A stretch of DNA of 64,000 bases from Ananas comosus (Eukaryota; Streptophyta; Magnoliopsida; Poales; Bromeliaceae), in assembly GCF_001540865.1 (NCBI RefSeq), contig NC_033639.1, positions 7,986,432-8,050,431 of the forward strand, written 5' to 3'. Position 1 is the stretch's first letter, and each line of letters starts with the position of its first letter. Shown here piece by piece: positions 10,793-22,408 of the stretch. The notes below the pieces were generated by a model, which searched no databases, was not told where the DNA came from, and saw nothing but the letters and a program-made list of their open reading frames with translations. Both the position numbers and the translations under genes were made by a program.

Positions 10793-11240
10793 GTTTTGTT
10801 TGGGGTTGTTTCTTCCTTTTTGCACCAAATCTCAACAAATCTCATCTACATTCACATTATAATCGGAACCCAGTTAATATATCTCCGTAATCTCGTCATA
10901 TATCTCATTAATCTCAAAATTTTTCATCAAGTTCTCAAGAAGATATCAAAGATTGATTTTTAGCTTTTTTTTTGGGTAATTTCTCCCTCTTTTTCCCCAG
11001 ATCTCAACAAATCTCATTTACATTCACATTACAATCGAAATCCAGTTCGTATCTCTCCAATAATCTTATGAAATTGATCCCAATAACAAGAAGAAGCCAA
11101 AGAGAGAATTTTCTTTTTTTTAGTCCCCAAAAAATCTGTTTTTTGGGGTTAATTTCTCTTCCTTTACGCCCATATCTCAACAAATTTCTCCTACATTCAC
11201 AAAATAATGAAAACCCAATTTATATTTCCTCATAATCTTA
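10700..11240 (+). repeat. Three-copy tandem repeat in 5' leader
   Basis: Three imperfect copies, about 170 bp apart, share the core ATCTCAACAAATCTC followed by CTACATTCACA, near 10829, 11001 and 11172. Each is preceded by a T-rich, GGGGTT/GGGTAA-containing block. A good 5' splice site (CCAG|GTAAAT at 10680/10681) and a good 3' splice site in copy 2 (TTTTCCCCAG, ending 11000) suggest a 5' UTR intron of about 320 bp that removes the first copy. The third copy runs into the coding start. Confidence 0.7.
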
Positions 11241-11245
11241 CCACC

Positions 11246-12679
11246 ATGCACACCAATTACTCCATTATCCCAAGAAATTCCTCTATTGAGCTCCAAACCC
11301 ACAACCCCACCTCAACCAATGGCCATAGATCAGAGAATGACTCTAAAAAGGGCTTCTTTGACGAAGAAGACGGCGACGAGTTCGACGATCTCCCCCTCAT
11401 TCTTAATGGGGCAGTTATGGAGAGATCCGAGGAAGGTTCCGGAATCCCCGGCGCCGTGTTCAATTTGGCCACTTCGATCATCGGGGCAGGTATCATGGCT
11501 CTCCCTGCCACAATGAAGGTCCTTGGCCTTCTTGTCGGGTTCGTCTCGATAATTCTTATGGGTATCCTATCAGAGATTAGCATCGAGCTTCTTGTTCGAT
11601 TCTCCGCGCTGTATAAAGCCTCTTCGTATGGCGAAGTCGTCCAATCGGCCCTCGGGCGCCCCTTTAGGGTTTTGTCGGAGATCTGCATTATAATCAACAA
11701 TGCAGGAATTCTCGTGGTTTATCTGATTATCATTGGGGATGTAATGTCGGGGTCGTTGAAGCACGCCGGCGTGTTCGACCAATTGCTAGGGAGTGGGGTT
11801 TGGGATCACCGCAAGCTGGTAATTTTAGTGGTTCTAATTGTCTTTTTAGCCCCTCTATGTGCTTTGGAGAAGATCGACTCGTTGAGCTTGACTTCCGCTG
11901 CGTCGGTCGCCCTAGCTGTCGTGTTCGTCCTCGTTTCCTGTGTTATTGCATCCGTAAAGCTCGTTGAGGGCCGAACTTGGACCCCGAGAATGGGGCCGGA
12001 TTTTTCGTCGAGAGCCGCGCTTTTGGATTTGCTTGTTGTTATTCCAATCATGACAAATGCGTATGTTTGCCACTTCAATGTCCAGCCGATTTACAACGAG
12101 CTTAAAGATCGAACGCCTAAGAAGATGTATAACGTTGGGAGAATCACGACAGTTTTATGTGTAGTTGTCTACGCTTCGACTGCAATTTCGGGCTATCTGC
12201 TATTTGGGGATGATACGGAAGCCGATGTGCTTACCAATTTTGATAAGGACCTCGGAATTCGGTTCAGCTCGATCCTGAATTATATCGTAAGAATTGGTTA
12301 TGTTCTTCACCTGGTTCTTGTTTTCCCTGTCATTCATTTCTCTCTAAGGCAGACAGTAGATTCATTAGTCTTTGGCGCATCATCCCCCCGAAGCAGAAAG
12401 AGGACGTTGGCTTTAACCGCTGTCCTTTTGGGAGTTATCTATTTTGGGTCTACTATGATACCCAACATTTGGGTTGCTTTCAAGTTCACGGGAGCGACGA
12501 CGGGTCTCGCGTTGGGCTTCATTTTCCCCTCGCTAGTGGCTTTGAGGTTAGATAAGCAAGGGAAGAACTTGAGATTAGTGGAGAAAGTCCTGTCATTTGG
12601 GATGCTGGTCTTGGCGATAATTGTTAGCATCGTAGGAGTGATTGGGAATATTTATAGCCTCAAAAATCGATCGGAATGA
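11246..12679 (+). CDS. AVT6-type vacuolar amino-acid transporter
   Basis: Intronless coding region of 477 residues from the ATG at 11246. An in-frame ATG at 11207 would add 13 residues, but 11246 has the better context (CCACCATG). The protein has an acidic soluble N-terminus (about residues 30-55) and then about eleven hydrophobic segments. GAVFNLATSIIGAGIMALPA is the first-helix signature of the amino acid/auxin permease superfamily, SLC38-like branch. Arabidopsis AVT6 proteins of about the same length export acidic and neutral amino acids from the vacuole to the cytosol in a proton-coupled way. Assignment to AVT6 rather than another AVT clade rests on length and on the N-terminal and helix motifs. 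Promoter motifs, a CT tract and a triplicated leader lie just upstream. It is the only recognisable gene between 1.5 and 22 kb. Confidence 0.9.
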   Translation: MHTNYSIIPRNSSIELQTHNPTSTNGHRSENDSKKGFFDEEDGDEFDDLPLILNGAVMERSEEGSGIPGAVFNLATSIIGAGIMALPATMKVLGLLVGFVSIILMGILSEISIELLVRFSALYKASSYGEVVQSALGRPFRVLSEICIIINNAGILVVYLIIIGDVMSGSLKHAGVFDQLLGSGVWDHRKLVILVVLIVFLAPLCALEKIDSLSLTSAASVALAVVFVLVSCVIASVKLVEGRTWTPRMGPDFSSRAALLDLLVVIPIMTNAYVCHFNVQPIYNELKDRTPKKMYNVGRITTVLCVVVYASTAISGYLLFGDDTEADVLTNFDKDLGIRFSSILNYIVRIGYVLHLVLVFPVIHFSLRQTVDSLVFGASSPRSRKRTLALTAVLLGVIYFGSTMIPNIWVAFKFTGATTGLALGFIFPSLVALRLDKQGKNLRLVEKVLSFGMLVLAIIVSIVGVIGNIYSLKNRSE

Positions 12680-14600
12680 TTACATTGTTTTTCCAAGAAT
12701 GTATAGAAAACTTTGTGCCACGAAGTTTTTGATACAAAAGCGATATCCATTTATCTGATTGACGAATTCTTGGGGCAGAACTTTGGATTCTTTCCCTGTA
12801 TAATGGCGAAATATTACGTACGGCAACTCTTCCTCATATGTCGTCAAATGCGTACCGATAGCAGCTGCTTTTATGGATCTCTATTTTGTGGAGAAGGTTG
12901 ATTCCAGATCAAGGTGATGTTTACAGAGGAACTCATACAGATTTTTATATATCTTGATACTCTTCATAGTATAGCATTCACGGTTCAAATAGAATAAGTG
13001 AGGATAGGTATATTTATATGAACTTTTTATATCCTAAAAAGGGTAGTAGTGGGGTTTGATTTTCCCTCAAAGCTTCCAACATTACCCCTGGTACAGGATT
13101 TTTTAATTCTTTTCATATGAGGATGTCGGCTTAATGAATATTTGTCAATCTCATGCCACGTCCCATTTATATCCTATTTCCCTCAATTATTTATTTGTAT
13201 TCTTGTTCACTGAAACGATATAGGATATAGCAGATATTATTCCTTTTGTATTGACAAGGGCATGCTTTAGTTTCACTAAGATTGTAAGATGAGGAATTCA
13301 TCACATGTTAGCTTTATCCTTTTGACTTAATTTACAGCTTACTTTGCATGGTGAGATATAACTTGACTAAATTCATGCACTATCTTTGTCACTCTTTTAT
13401 AACGTCGCGAAAATGCATGCCTCGATATTCGTACTACTTTTCCATATTGTTTGGAGTTTGTAAGTTTAGTATCATAGTGCTGAACAATATGTCTTTCTTG
13501 TGAAAATTTTTGGTTTCTTTAAATAGTTTGATAGATTAAAACCTCATAAACAATGTAAACTACTCAGGTTTTCATGTCATTATGTCTTGGCTATCTAACA
13601 CCGCAATTTGGGATGCAATTTATGATATCGGACTAAACACTTTATTTTTACTGATTCAGCGAAGCCAATAGCTCTCTCATGTCATTAATATTTTGTTTTT
13701 GTTATGAAATGAATGCTTTGATTCCCCAATTCCTATATTGAAGTTTCCCTTGTTCTACTCAAGTCTTATATTATACATCTTCTCCCTTGGTTCTCATTTT
13801 ACTTCTCTATACATCGCTTTTCAGGTTATACTCACGAGTTCATTTTTGCACTCTTCACGATTCTATTGATTTTTCTAACTTTGTTGAACATTTTTACCAA
13901 TACATTTTAACCTTTTGGAAGGTATGTTTCAGAATACTAGGTGCTAATTTTCTGAAATCCACATTCTAGAAAATTCATTGCTAACTAGCACACTTGCCAT
14001 CTTTTAAGATTTTGAGGTGCTTTACCGAAACACCTACAAAAAGAGTCCTAGTTGCGTATTTCAAGCAGTGGAAATATTTGCAATTATGTTGCGAACTTCC
14101 GATGTATTGGCCTGGCAAATGTAAATCTGGTGAGCTTGTTAGAAGATAGATGAGGTGTGTAGTAGATTGTTCATCCTACAGTTAATTGCAAATTCTCAAA
14201 CAACATGTTTTAGGGAATTCGTAAATTGGCTGTTACAGTAAGGAATCAACTAGTTATGTTATGTTGCCTCTCCTTTTTTTTTTTCGCTCTTACTGTTCAT
14301 TGTTTAGCTAAAAGAACTTAATTTACTGGATGAACACTGGATTGAATTGTAGTTGGCTATGTTATTATTTTTTTGGTTTACAATGCAGTAAATAACTATA
14401 GCTTATATTGTTGAATGTGTTTAGTCTTTCTGAAATGCACTTCAGTAAAGTCCTGTCACACTTCATGCAATTATTTTATCACATATCGAGTACTAAATCA
14501 TTTAACTTATAATTTATAATGTCATACTGGCGTCACTGGCTCGACCGTCGGATCAATGTTGGAACCGGTGAAACCAGTGAATCTGACAGGTTTTTTAACT
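12680..14600. other. 3' flank of transporter gene, no further gene seen
   Basis: T-rich sequence with scattered short frames. The first few hundred bases are probably 3' UTR. I saw no splice-consistent coding segments and no clear transposon ends. Confidence 0.4.
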
Positions 14601-14944
14601 TTAAGGGGGTGTTTGGTTTCTCAGAAAACCGTGGAAAACTATATTTTGGAAAAAGTTTTCTGTAGAAATCACTCTTTTCTTATTGTTTTCCTTTTTCAGA
14701 TTAAAAGTGGATTTTTTTTTCAAATATCCTACAAAATATTATAATTGGCTAAATGACCCTATTAAAAAAATATTGAGCAAAATAATCCTTTTTTTTGCTA
14801 AGTCAGCGCGGTGGTGGAATTTTTTTTAAAAGTGATGAATCGTTTATCGTCTTTAAGAAGACAGCGAACGATTCACCGTCTTCGTAATTTTCTACTAAAA
14901 TGAAAAATTGTTCATTGCCTTTTTGAAAATTGTTTCTTAGGATT

Positions 14945-15175
14945 TTTTTTTTTTTAGTTGTTAAGCATGTGATTTGGTGAAATTTTTGTATAGTTGTTAG
15001 GATTATATATAGAAACTAGAAATATATGAGATTATTAGGATTATATGTGGATTATTAAAATTTTTATTTGGTTGTTAGGATTGTATTGATAGATTATTAG
15101 GATTTTTTATGTTGTTAAGATTGTATGTAATTTGTTGAAATTTTTATGTGGTTATTAGGATTATATATGAAAAAA
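14945..15175. repeat. Degenerate minisatellite, GTTGTTAGGATTRTAT units
   Basis: Irregular tandem copies of a roughly 20-40 bp phrase built on ATTATTAGGATTATAT / GTTGTTAGGATTGTAT. No coding content. Confidence 0.5.
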
Positions 15176-15433
15176 AAACAGTACAAGAAAAAGGCGGTGA
15201 ATAATTTATCACTTTTGTGAAAAATTTGTAAGGTCTTTCAGAGAAAATTTCATTCTGGCTCCTAGTTGGTAAAAAAAGGATTAGTTTGTCAAAAAAACAA
15301 AAATTGAGTGGGTTATTTACCTAAATATGAAATTTTATAAGGTTATTTCGACAAAAAGTCCTTAAAAATAAAAATAAAAAATGAAAAGAAGACTTTTTCA
15401 TGAAATCTGATAAAAGTTTTTCTGTCTAATATT

Positions 15434-15736
15434 TAGGGTAAACTTCAAATACCAATCCTGTGTGGTTTCACACTTTTTCATTTTAATGCCATGTGGTTTA
15501 AAATGTATCAATTTAGTATCATGTGGTTTTATTTTTGTCTTTTAGTCAGTCCCTCTGTTAACTTTTTATTAAATTATATACAAAAAAAATTTTAGATACT
15601 CTATCTATAGTTTATCGAATATTTACTTTAGTACCCTTTAGTTTTAATTTTGTCACTGATTTAACGAAAAATTAATAAAGGGGATAATAAAAAGAGAAAA
15701 ATAAAACCACAGGGTACGAAAGTGAGACACTTTAAA
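15434..15736. mobile_element. Degraded family B MITE
   Basis: Left arm AGGGTAAACTTCAAATACC with repeated TGTGGTTT phrases. The right arm survives only to about ACCACAGGGTACGAAAGTGAG. Truncated relative of 2721-3079. Confidence 0.55.
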
Positions 15737-15779
15737 CTATTTATAAACCTATATGAATTCATAATATTTTTTGCCACGT

Positions 15780-16480
15780 GACATATTACCCTTCATTCTC
15801 ATAGCTCAATTTTAAATCAAATCACCTTCTCCTCTTCTTAACACCCAATCCTTCAACCCCCTATTCCTCTAATTATATGTAAGGTATAACATTTAATTAT
15901 ATACAACTGACTGTCCCTAGCGCAAGTGGCAAAAGGACTTGGTGATTGGTACCCGAGATCCAAGTTCGAATCTTAGTTGATTCACATTTCTAGCTAAATT
16001 TATTTCTAAATGAAATAAACGAAGCGGGTAGCATGGGACCTTTCTCTCTCAAAAAAATATATATATATATACACCATATTAATATTCTATTAATAAGTAG
16101 GCTTTATAACTTTAATCTACTCCCCTTCTCCATTAATCTCTCATTCCCTCTCTTTTGTAACTTTTTTACATGCACAATAAAAAAAATATTATTGTTTAAC
16201 CTCCCACCCCACACTCATTTTCATAGCCCAAATTTAAATCAAATCATCTTCTCCTCTTCTCAACACCTAATCCTTCACCTCTCCACTCTTCTAATTAAAT
16301 GTAAGGTGCAACATTTAATTACATGCACCATATTAATATTCTATCAATGAATGGCTTTATAACTTTAATCCACTACCCTCCTCCATTAATCTTTCATCCT
16401 CTTTCTTTTGTAACTCTTTTGCATGCACCATAAAAAAATTATTATCGTTTAATCTTCCACCCCACACTCATCTTCCTCTT
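15780..16480. repeat. Duplicated pyrimidine-rich blocks around a SINE
   Basis: Segments such as CACCTTCTCCTCTTCTTAACA (about 15825) and CATCTTCTCCTCTTCTCAACA (about 16243), and TATTAATATTCTAT...GGCTTTATAACTTTAATC (about 16077 and 16334), show a tandem duplication with a period near 260 bp. The SINE interrupts one copy. Confidence 0.55.
15907..16057 (+). mobile_element. tRNA-derived SINE, copy 1
   Basis: Starts CTGACTGTCCCTAG. Has a pol III A box (TAGCGCAAGTGG, from 15919) and B box (GTTCGAATC at 15964-15972) with tRNA-like spacing, a conserved tail ending in AAATGAAATAAACGAAGCGG and TCTCTC, then an A-run. Two other copies lie at 43205 and 47868. Flanking TATATACA-type repeats could be the target duplication, but the TA richness makes that unsure. 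Confidence 0.8.
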
Positions 16481-16554
16481 TCTCTCATTGTGTTAACGAA
16501 GATGATAAAGACGAAAAAGAAGAAGAAGAAGAAGAGCCTGCGAAGAATATTGTC

Positions 16555-16885
16555 TTATTCTAGAAGTATTGTCCCGCGAAGCCGAGCCGCGGTCCATATA
16601 AGTGCCCGCTGAGCCAGTCCGCTCCTAGGCCCCTGCTCACCATGAACTCGAGAATCGCAAGAACTTTTTGGTAAATCCAAATTATTTGAGAATTAGAATT
16701 TTTGTGGTTGATGTGATGGCAAGTCTGTGTCAGTTTAGATATTGCAGTTTGGTGATACAGGAGATGTTTGTTCATAGGTCGCAATAGAAATCCAGAAGCG
16801 ACTCGGCACGGGGAGCAACTACGAGCTGAAGATTAAGAAGATATATGAGGTTTGGATGAGCAAGCTCGCGTGGATGAAGATGTGC
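16555..16885. pseudogene. Coding-like fragments, possible ENTH-domain relic
   Basis: On the minus strand, 16675-16558 reads WIYQKVLAILEFMVSRG...HLYGPRLGFAGQYF. This loosely resembles the middle of an ENTH domain of epsin-like adaptors (pattern Y..LT.LE...RNG...H.Y....DFQY). On the plus strand, 16775-16885 reads a second protein-like segment, AIEIQKRLGTGSNYELKIKK, which I do not recognise. GC content is higher than in the surroundings. No complete gene can be built, so these are probably captured or decayed exons. Confidence 0.3.
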
Positions 16886-17601
16886 TTATATTAGTTTTTT
16901 TTTATATTTTTGTTTTATTTTCATTCTATGACTATTTTTTTGAGTAGGCGCTGTTATAGGCAAAGTCCCTTTCGTAGATTAAGAAATATGATGTGGAGAC
17001 TGCAATCTGAAATCTCACCCAAAATTTTTTTAAGCCGGATATGTTAACTTATTATTTATGTGTTTCATATCCTTAATCTATTTTGATGCTTGGATAAAGA
17101 TGCTTGATTCAGCTGAAGCTAGCTTTTTTTTATCTTTCATAACGGAATGTTCAAGAGGCACATAATACAATAAAATTGTATGTCTTTTACTGTTTTTTGA
17201 TGATTTAAAAAAAAAATTATATAAACTTCTAGCTATAATTTTATTTTTTTAATAGTTAAATTTAGTCATGCAAATTTGCTGTGCTTAACATAGTATACCT
17301 TCCTATATATTAATAAGCTGTAAATATAAATTTTATTAAAATTTTAAAATTTTATTTTTATTATTTATCCGCTGTATCGTGCGAGTCTCTACACTAGTAG
17401 GATATTAAAGTGAGAAAGTGGGAAACCCCACGGGTGATATTTAAAGTTTTTTTCTAAAAATTATGATGGACCAAACACCTCCTTAGGGAATGTATTAAAT
17501 TCAAATCAGAATGACCAACATGATGATTTGGAATATGGGTCAGGCATATTTATTTACCTACATAAAGATTTAAGAGTAGCTTTTAAAAGCATAGGAGCTC
17601 A

Positions 17602-17632
<31 letters not shown>

Positions 17633-18068
17633 CCTAAGTTTAGCATGTGAACAACTTTGTAAAAAAGGGTGAGAATGATCTATTTATGAAAAACCCCCCT
17701 ACTTGTTCATAACATGCTACAAAGTATGACCCACATGATCTGCAATTTTTGTGCCATCATTGTAGCTTGGAGCTTAATCTATGTGAAACTCTCTATTATG
17801 TTGGTACTAATCATTTTTATGGCCCTCTCCTCTTTAATTTAGTGATTTGTGCGAACTCCACTTTGGCTTTGTAATGCATTTAGAGAGAGAGAATAGGATA
17901 TAGGTAGGTAGTAGACTGATTTTAATTTTTTAGTAAAAAGGAATAAAAAATATGTAAATGCTCCTTTGATGATCTATATAAAAAATTGAAGCCCTTGTTT
18001 TCAATGCTCTGTAAGGGGGTGTTTGGTTCCTCCTAAAAAATTATTTTCGGAGGAAAAAAAAAAAAAAA

Positions 18069-18411
18069 ACTTTAAATATCACCTTTATAATTTGTACTTC
18101 CTCACCAGTAGTTTGAGATGTATAATTTTCATACCATGTGGTTTTATTTTTTTTTTTTTATTATTTTCTCTACTAATTTTTTTGTTAAATCAGTAATAAA
18201 ATTAAAACTAAAAGGTACTGAAATGAATATTCGATAAACTATAGGTGGGGTATCTGAAGTTTTTTGTATATGATTTAACGAAAAGTTAACAGAGGTGCTA
18301 ACGTAAGGAGAAAAATGAAATCATATGGTACTAAATTAATACACTTTAAATTACAGGGCACTAAAGTGAGAAAGTGTGAAACCACGAGGATGGTATTTGA
18401 AGTTTGCTCAA
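18069..18411. mobile_element. Degraded family B MITE
   Basis: Retains the TTTAAATATCACC start, the internal ATTCGATAAACTATAGGTG block and the right arm AAAGTGAGAAAGTGTGAAACC followed by GGTATTTGAAGTTTG. Ends are diverged. Confidence 0.55.
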
Positions 18412-19599
18412 AATAAAAAACCTTTTCATGGGGAGTATCTTTTTCATATAAAAAATTCAGAAAATTAAAAGAAAGTCTTTTCCATAAAATCTGAAGAAAA
18501 AAAATTTCAAATAATTATTCTTTTAGAACCGAACATCGGAAAATACTTTTCCAGTCAAAAAAATTTATTTATTTATTTATTTTATTTTATTTTATTTTTT
18601 TCTGTGCATCCCCTAACATCTGACAGAAACTACTATTAGCATCTGACAAACCATGGCAGATTTTATTTTATTTTTTTAATATCAGACAACACATTAATTG
18701 AAGACAAGGGCTTCAATCTTTTATATAAGAGAAAATGCTGATTTTTTTTTTTTAAGCTTAGACCCAAATTATATTTTAGCTGATATGGACAAAATATATG
18801 CTTTAATAATAATTAATAGATAAAATTGTATGGAGACACATCATTAACTTTTGATTTTTGTGATTTAAGTGATACTAGTCAGTTAAATTTAAGATTGTTT
18901 CAAATTTACATATTAATACTCTTCAAGTTTAATAACTTTACTCAATCGGTTGCAATTAGCATTAATCACTAATAGAGCCATCAAACTGCGCAAAATTTTT
19001 AACTTAACTAACTAGAATACCATAACATAATTCAAACAGATCAGAAAAAGTAAATTTATGGGGTTCTAATTCAAAAATGGGCCTAAATTTGATGGGGTTT
19101 TAGTGACACTTTTTCATTCAATTAATTCAACCATTTTAAAAGATCTTGTATATCTTGCTTTATCTGCTTAGTCCAAACTCCCACTTTTTTCTTTTCTTTT
19201 TTTTTTTTTTGCCCTAGAAGACATTAAAAAACTGCAACCATCATGCAAGGGATCACTCTTTGTGCCAGTTGAGGGGACAATAATAAGCACATGGTGTGTT
19301 TTTTTTTTTTTTTTAGTGTGTGGGTGTTATTAAAGTCCAAATTAAGCAATCTTTGGAATAGATAATGTGAGGGCAAAGGAAACAGAGAATGTCGAGTAAA
19401 CTCCGTATTGAATATAAATATTAAGAATACAGTTCTATGATAGTTTAAATTTTTAGGGATATACAGTTGTTTCTCATAATTTAACGTGGCAGCAGAAGTT
19501 CAATTTTTGTCAGATCTTTAGTCTCTCATTTAATTTTCTCTTATTTAATTTAAATTCATGTCTTGAGACTATCAAATGAGTGTCGAATCTAGACATGTG

Positions 19600-19727
19600 T
19601 AGGACTTGGTAATCCAACTCGTTGTTCGCGAGCCAGTTCGAAATGAGCTCGAAATCGATAGCTTATTTTTATAAACGAGTCCAACACGAGTTGGGGTCAG
19701 CTCGCTCACGTTCGGCACAATATAACA

Positions 19728-19768
<41 letters not shown>

Positions 19769-20085
19769 TTTCTACTGTTTGTATAGTAGGCCAACCCAAA
19801 TATAAAGGGACCTATATATATTTTGTAAATTTTAATTATTAGATGAAGATTCTAATCTTCTATTTTGTTTTCAACTTTCTTACTCATAGTAGTAGAGCTA
19901 ACAACTTGACTTATTGTTCGCGAGCCAGCTCATATTCTATTCATTAATAAATAAGCCAAACATGAGCTGAATTTTTCAGCTTGATGTTTTAATGAGCCAG
20001 TTCGTGTTCGGCTAGTTTAATAAACATAGGGAGCACGAGCTGGTTCCAACTCACTCGTGTTCGGCTCATAGACAGCTCTAGATAT
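19600..20085. mobile_element. hAT-like debris with GTTCGCGAGCC repeats
   Basis: Repeated TTGTTCGCGAGCCAG (near 19622 and 19915) and GTTCGGCT phrases, with (TA)n inside. These resemble the subterminal repeats of the hAT-like element at 35247-36581. No clean ends or target duplication. Confidence 0.4.
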
Positions 20086-20659
20086 GAGGGGAGTATTGAA
20101 TTAATATAAATATTAAAAACTCGCTCTTTATCAGCTTAAGCTTTTGAAGAGGTACAGTTGTTTCTCATAATTTAAACACCCCCCTCAATCTTTGTATTGA
20201 TCTAGGGTGGTCCCTAGCTCAATTTGAATCTTTAGAAAACGCAAAAAAAGATATGCATATGAGACCAAGATCTATCACGAGAGCTTGTAGGGAGGTACAT
20301 TCTATTCTAGGTGAGTTGGCCTTTTGTGCCCTCTTTTCTTCTTCATTTAAATTGTATATTCAACACAGGAGTAAAAAGCACTTCTGACCCAAAAATTTGT
20401 AGCTTTTGTTGTGGCAGAAAGTTGATCCGACTAGCTCGAGATACTTTTTTTTAAAAAAAAAACTGCTATTGTTGACTTTTGGTTTATATTTTGAAAAGTT
20501 TTTGTTCACTTTACCTTTTTATTTCTTTCTATTTTCATGCCTTAACACTACGAATCCCAAGATTTGGCCAAGTTGGCCTAATTATTTCTCACTAGAAGAG
20601 ATTATGCTAGTAGAGACATTTTTTATTTATTTGATTTTGAAATAGAATATCTTTTATCG

Positions 20660-20900
20660 GATTGTTGGAGCTAACCATTAATTTTAAAACTCAAGCTATT
20701 AGAAAGATACAACCTAATATACTTAAACTGTACAAATACAACGCCCGCAGATCTCGATTGTGAATTAGCTCAACGAGCCTCATGTCACTTCGAATATGAT
20801 TCGACCCAACCCAACATTTTGTCATTTCGAACGTGAGTCGGCTCAATCTAACGTTCTGCCATAGGACGGAATGCTGGTCCTTTAAGCCAACATTTCTAAC
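20660..20900. repeat. Dispersed repeat, copy 1 (paired with 24565-24790)
   Basis: Shares ordered blocks with 24565-24790: AACCATTAATTTTAAAACTC, AGCTATTAGA, GCCC(A/G)CAGATCTC and GGATGCT(A/T)GT. Class not determined. Possibly an LTR fragment. Confidence 0.45.
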
Positions 20901-21442
20901 TATTTTTAACTTGTTTGGTAGATTCGAAAGCTAAATGCTACACTCGCAACATCTTCACACATTAAAGTTCAAAATGTTTAATCATTAGAACTAAATGTAG
21001 ATGCATGTACATGATTAGTACAATTTGCACATATTTCATTAGTAAGTAAAATACAAGGTTGGAAATAAATTTATGTCCCATCTAAATAACATGTATCTAC
21101 TATTACATTTATGACAAAATGATCCACATGGGGAGATTCCAATTACCATCCCTTCTCCCTCACAGTTCTTATTCCTAATTATATAGGTTGAGAAAGGCCA
21201 AAATAAACACTCTAAAAAAACTCAAGATACAAGTTTTAAAGCAAAGAAATTAATTATAAAATTGCATTAATAAATTTGAATGCCCTACAACCACATTGAG
21301 TGGAAAGAGTTGCTCTTTTTTCACTAATGTTGTCTAATTAGACTAGACTGGATCAGTTGGTCGAATTAATCGGGTCTGATTTGAAACGATGATGTTAATC
21401 GTTCGATTCATGTTGAACCCAACAATTTTCTTAAAACTGTTT

Positions 21443-21710
21443 GTATTGGATGATTTAAACAGTCGCGATTTATGGTGATCCTACCAACTTAATTAGTTTA
21501 AGATTGAACCAAAAATTTTAAGATAAATTAACTTTTAAGGGTAAAAAAAAAAAGAGACATTTAGGTCTAACCTTTGTTGAATAACCACCATTATTATCTG
21601 TTTTTAGAATATCCTTAAAAGTTAATTTATCTTAAAATTTTTGGTTCAATCTTAAACTAATTAAGTTGGTAGGATCACCATAAATCGCGACTGTTTAAAT
21701 CATCCAATAC
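21443..21710. repeat. 98-bp perfect inverted repeat abutting an N
   Basis: 21443-21540 and 21613-21710 are exact reverse complements over 98 bp with a 72-bp spacer. The right arm ends directly at the single N at 21711. The sequence after the N (GAATATCCTTAA) resumes the phrase found just before the right arm (TAGAATATCCTTAA). This suggests an assembly or hairpin-read artefact rather than biology. Confidence 0.9.
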
Positions 21711-22252
21711 NGAATATCCTTAATTGTAATAATATCTCTTGCATATATGTATGTGTATGAAAAAGTCATGTACTATATTATATAGAATATTCACATCTAT
21801 TTTTTAAATGTATTTATAAGCTGCTGATGTATTAGCAGAAAAGTTCATTAATTAGTTTTTGCATGCAGTTTAAGAATATCACATGTGTTTGTCGATATGT
21901 CATAGCCTATAAAGAGAACATTCTGAGGTACCAAAGCATTTTCTTTTCTTTTCTTTTTTTCCTTTTTCAAAACCAAGTTCAAGCAAAAGAATCACTTGTT
22001 TTTTAGAGTAAGGTAGCATGGCATACTATCCGATTTATTCGGATTTTTTAGAAAGTAAAAAAATCGCTTGTTGAACCAAAAAAAATGAACCAAATGCTTT
22101 TCTAGTTCAGCAACTGGTTCGGTTTTTAAATATTTATTAGTCTCTCTTAATATGAAATAACTGTTTTTCTCCAAAAATTTAAATTACTTACAGAAACAAT
22201 CACAGTTATCTAAATATTTATGTGTTCGTATTTTTATATTTTATGTTCAACA

Positions 22253-22255
<3 letters not shown>

Positions 22256-22297
<42 letters not shown>
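22256..22297. repeat. (CT)n tract before SAM-domain gene
   Basis: About 42 bases of CT followed by a short (TA)n, roughly 110 bp upstream of the start codon. Probably 5' UTR or core promoter sequence. Confidence 0.85.
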
Positions 22298-22315
<18 letters not shown>

Positions 22316-22408
22316 GTATATATCTCTTCCCACATCACCAAACCAACCAAAGGTTAGGAAAAAAAAAGAAAGAAAGAAAGAAAGAAAAAGACCACAACAT
22401 TGAGCACC

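Larger units (their letters stand above)
14602..17482. mobile_element. Possible large composite TIR element
   Basis: The left end AAGGGGGTGTTTGGTTT near 14602 faces ACCAAACACCTCCTT near 17482. This GGTGTTTGGT end is shared by many plant Harbinger/hAT-type elements. Inside lie a family E block (14790-15350), a degenerate minisatellite, a family B MITE, a SINE and duplicated filler. The pairing of these two ends is tentative because they could belong to separate small elements. Confidence 0.3.
17486..22240. other. Gene-poor AT-rich region
   Basis: No supported coding gene. It holds a degraded family B MITE (18069-18411), a (TA)n tract near 19730-19763, elements with CTCGTTCGCGAGCC-type ends (about 19600-20080), a dispersed repeat (20660-20900) and the perfect inverted repeat beside an N at 21711. 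Confidence 0.5.

Noticed and set aside
15961..15975. B-box-like GGTTCGAAT text as a possible tRNA gene
   Set aside because: The same text occurs in three dispersed copies with A-tails and no cloverleaf acceptor pairing, so it is a SINE rather than a tRNA gene.
22256..22320. Direct-repeat arrays as possible CRISPR
   Set aside because: Simple CT/TA microsatellites without spacers, in a plant nuclear context.
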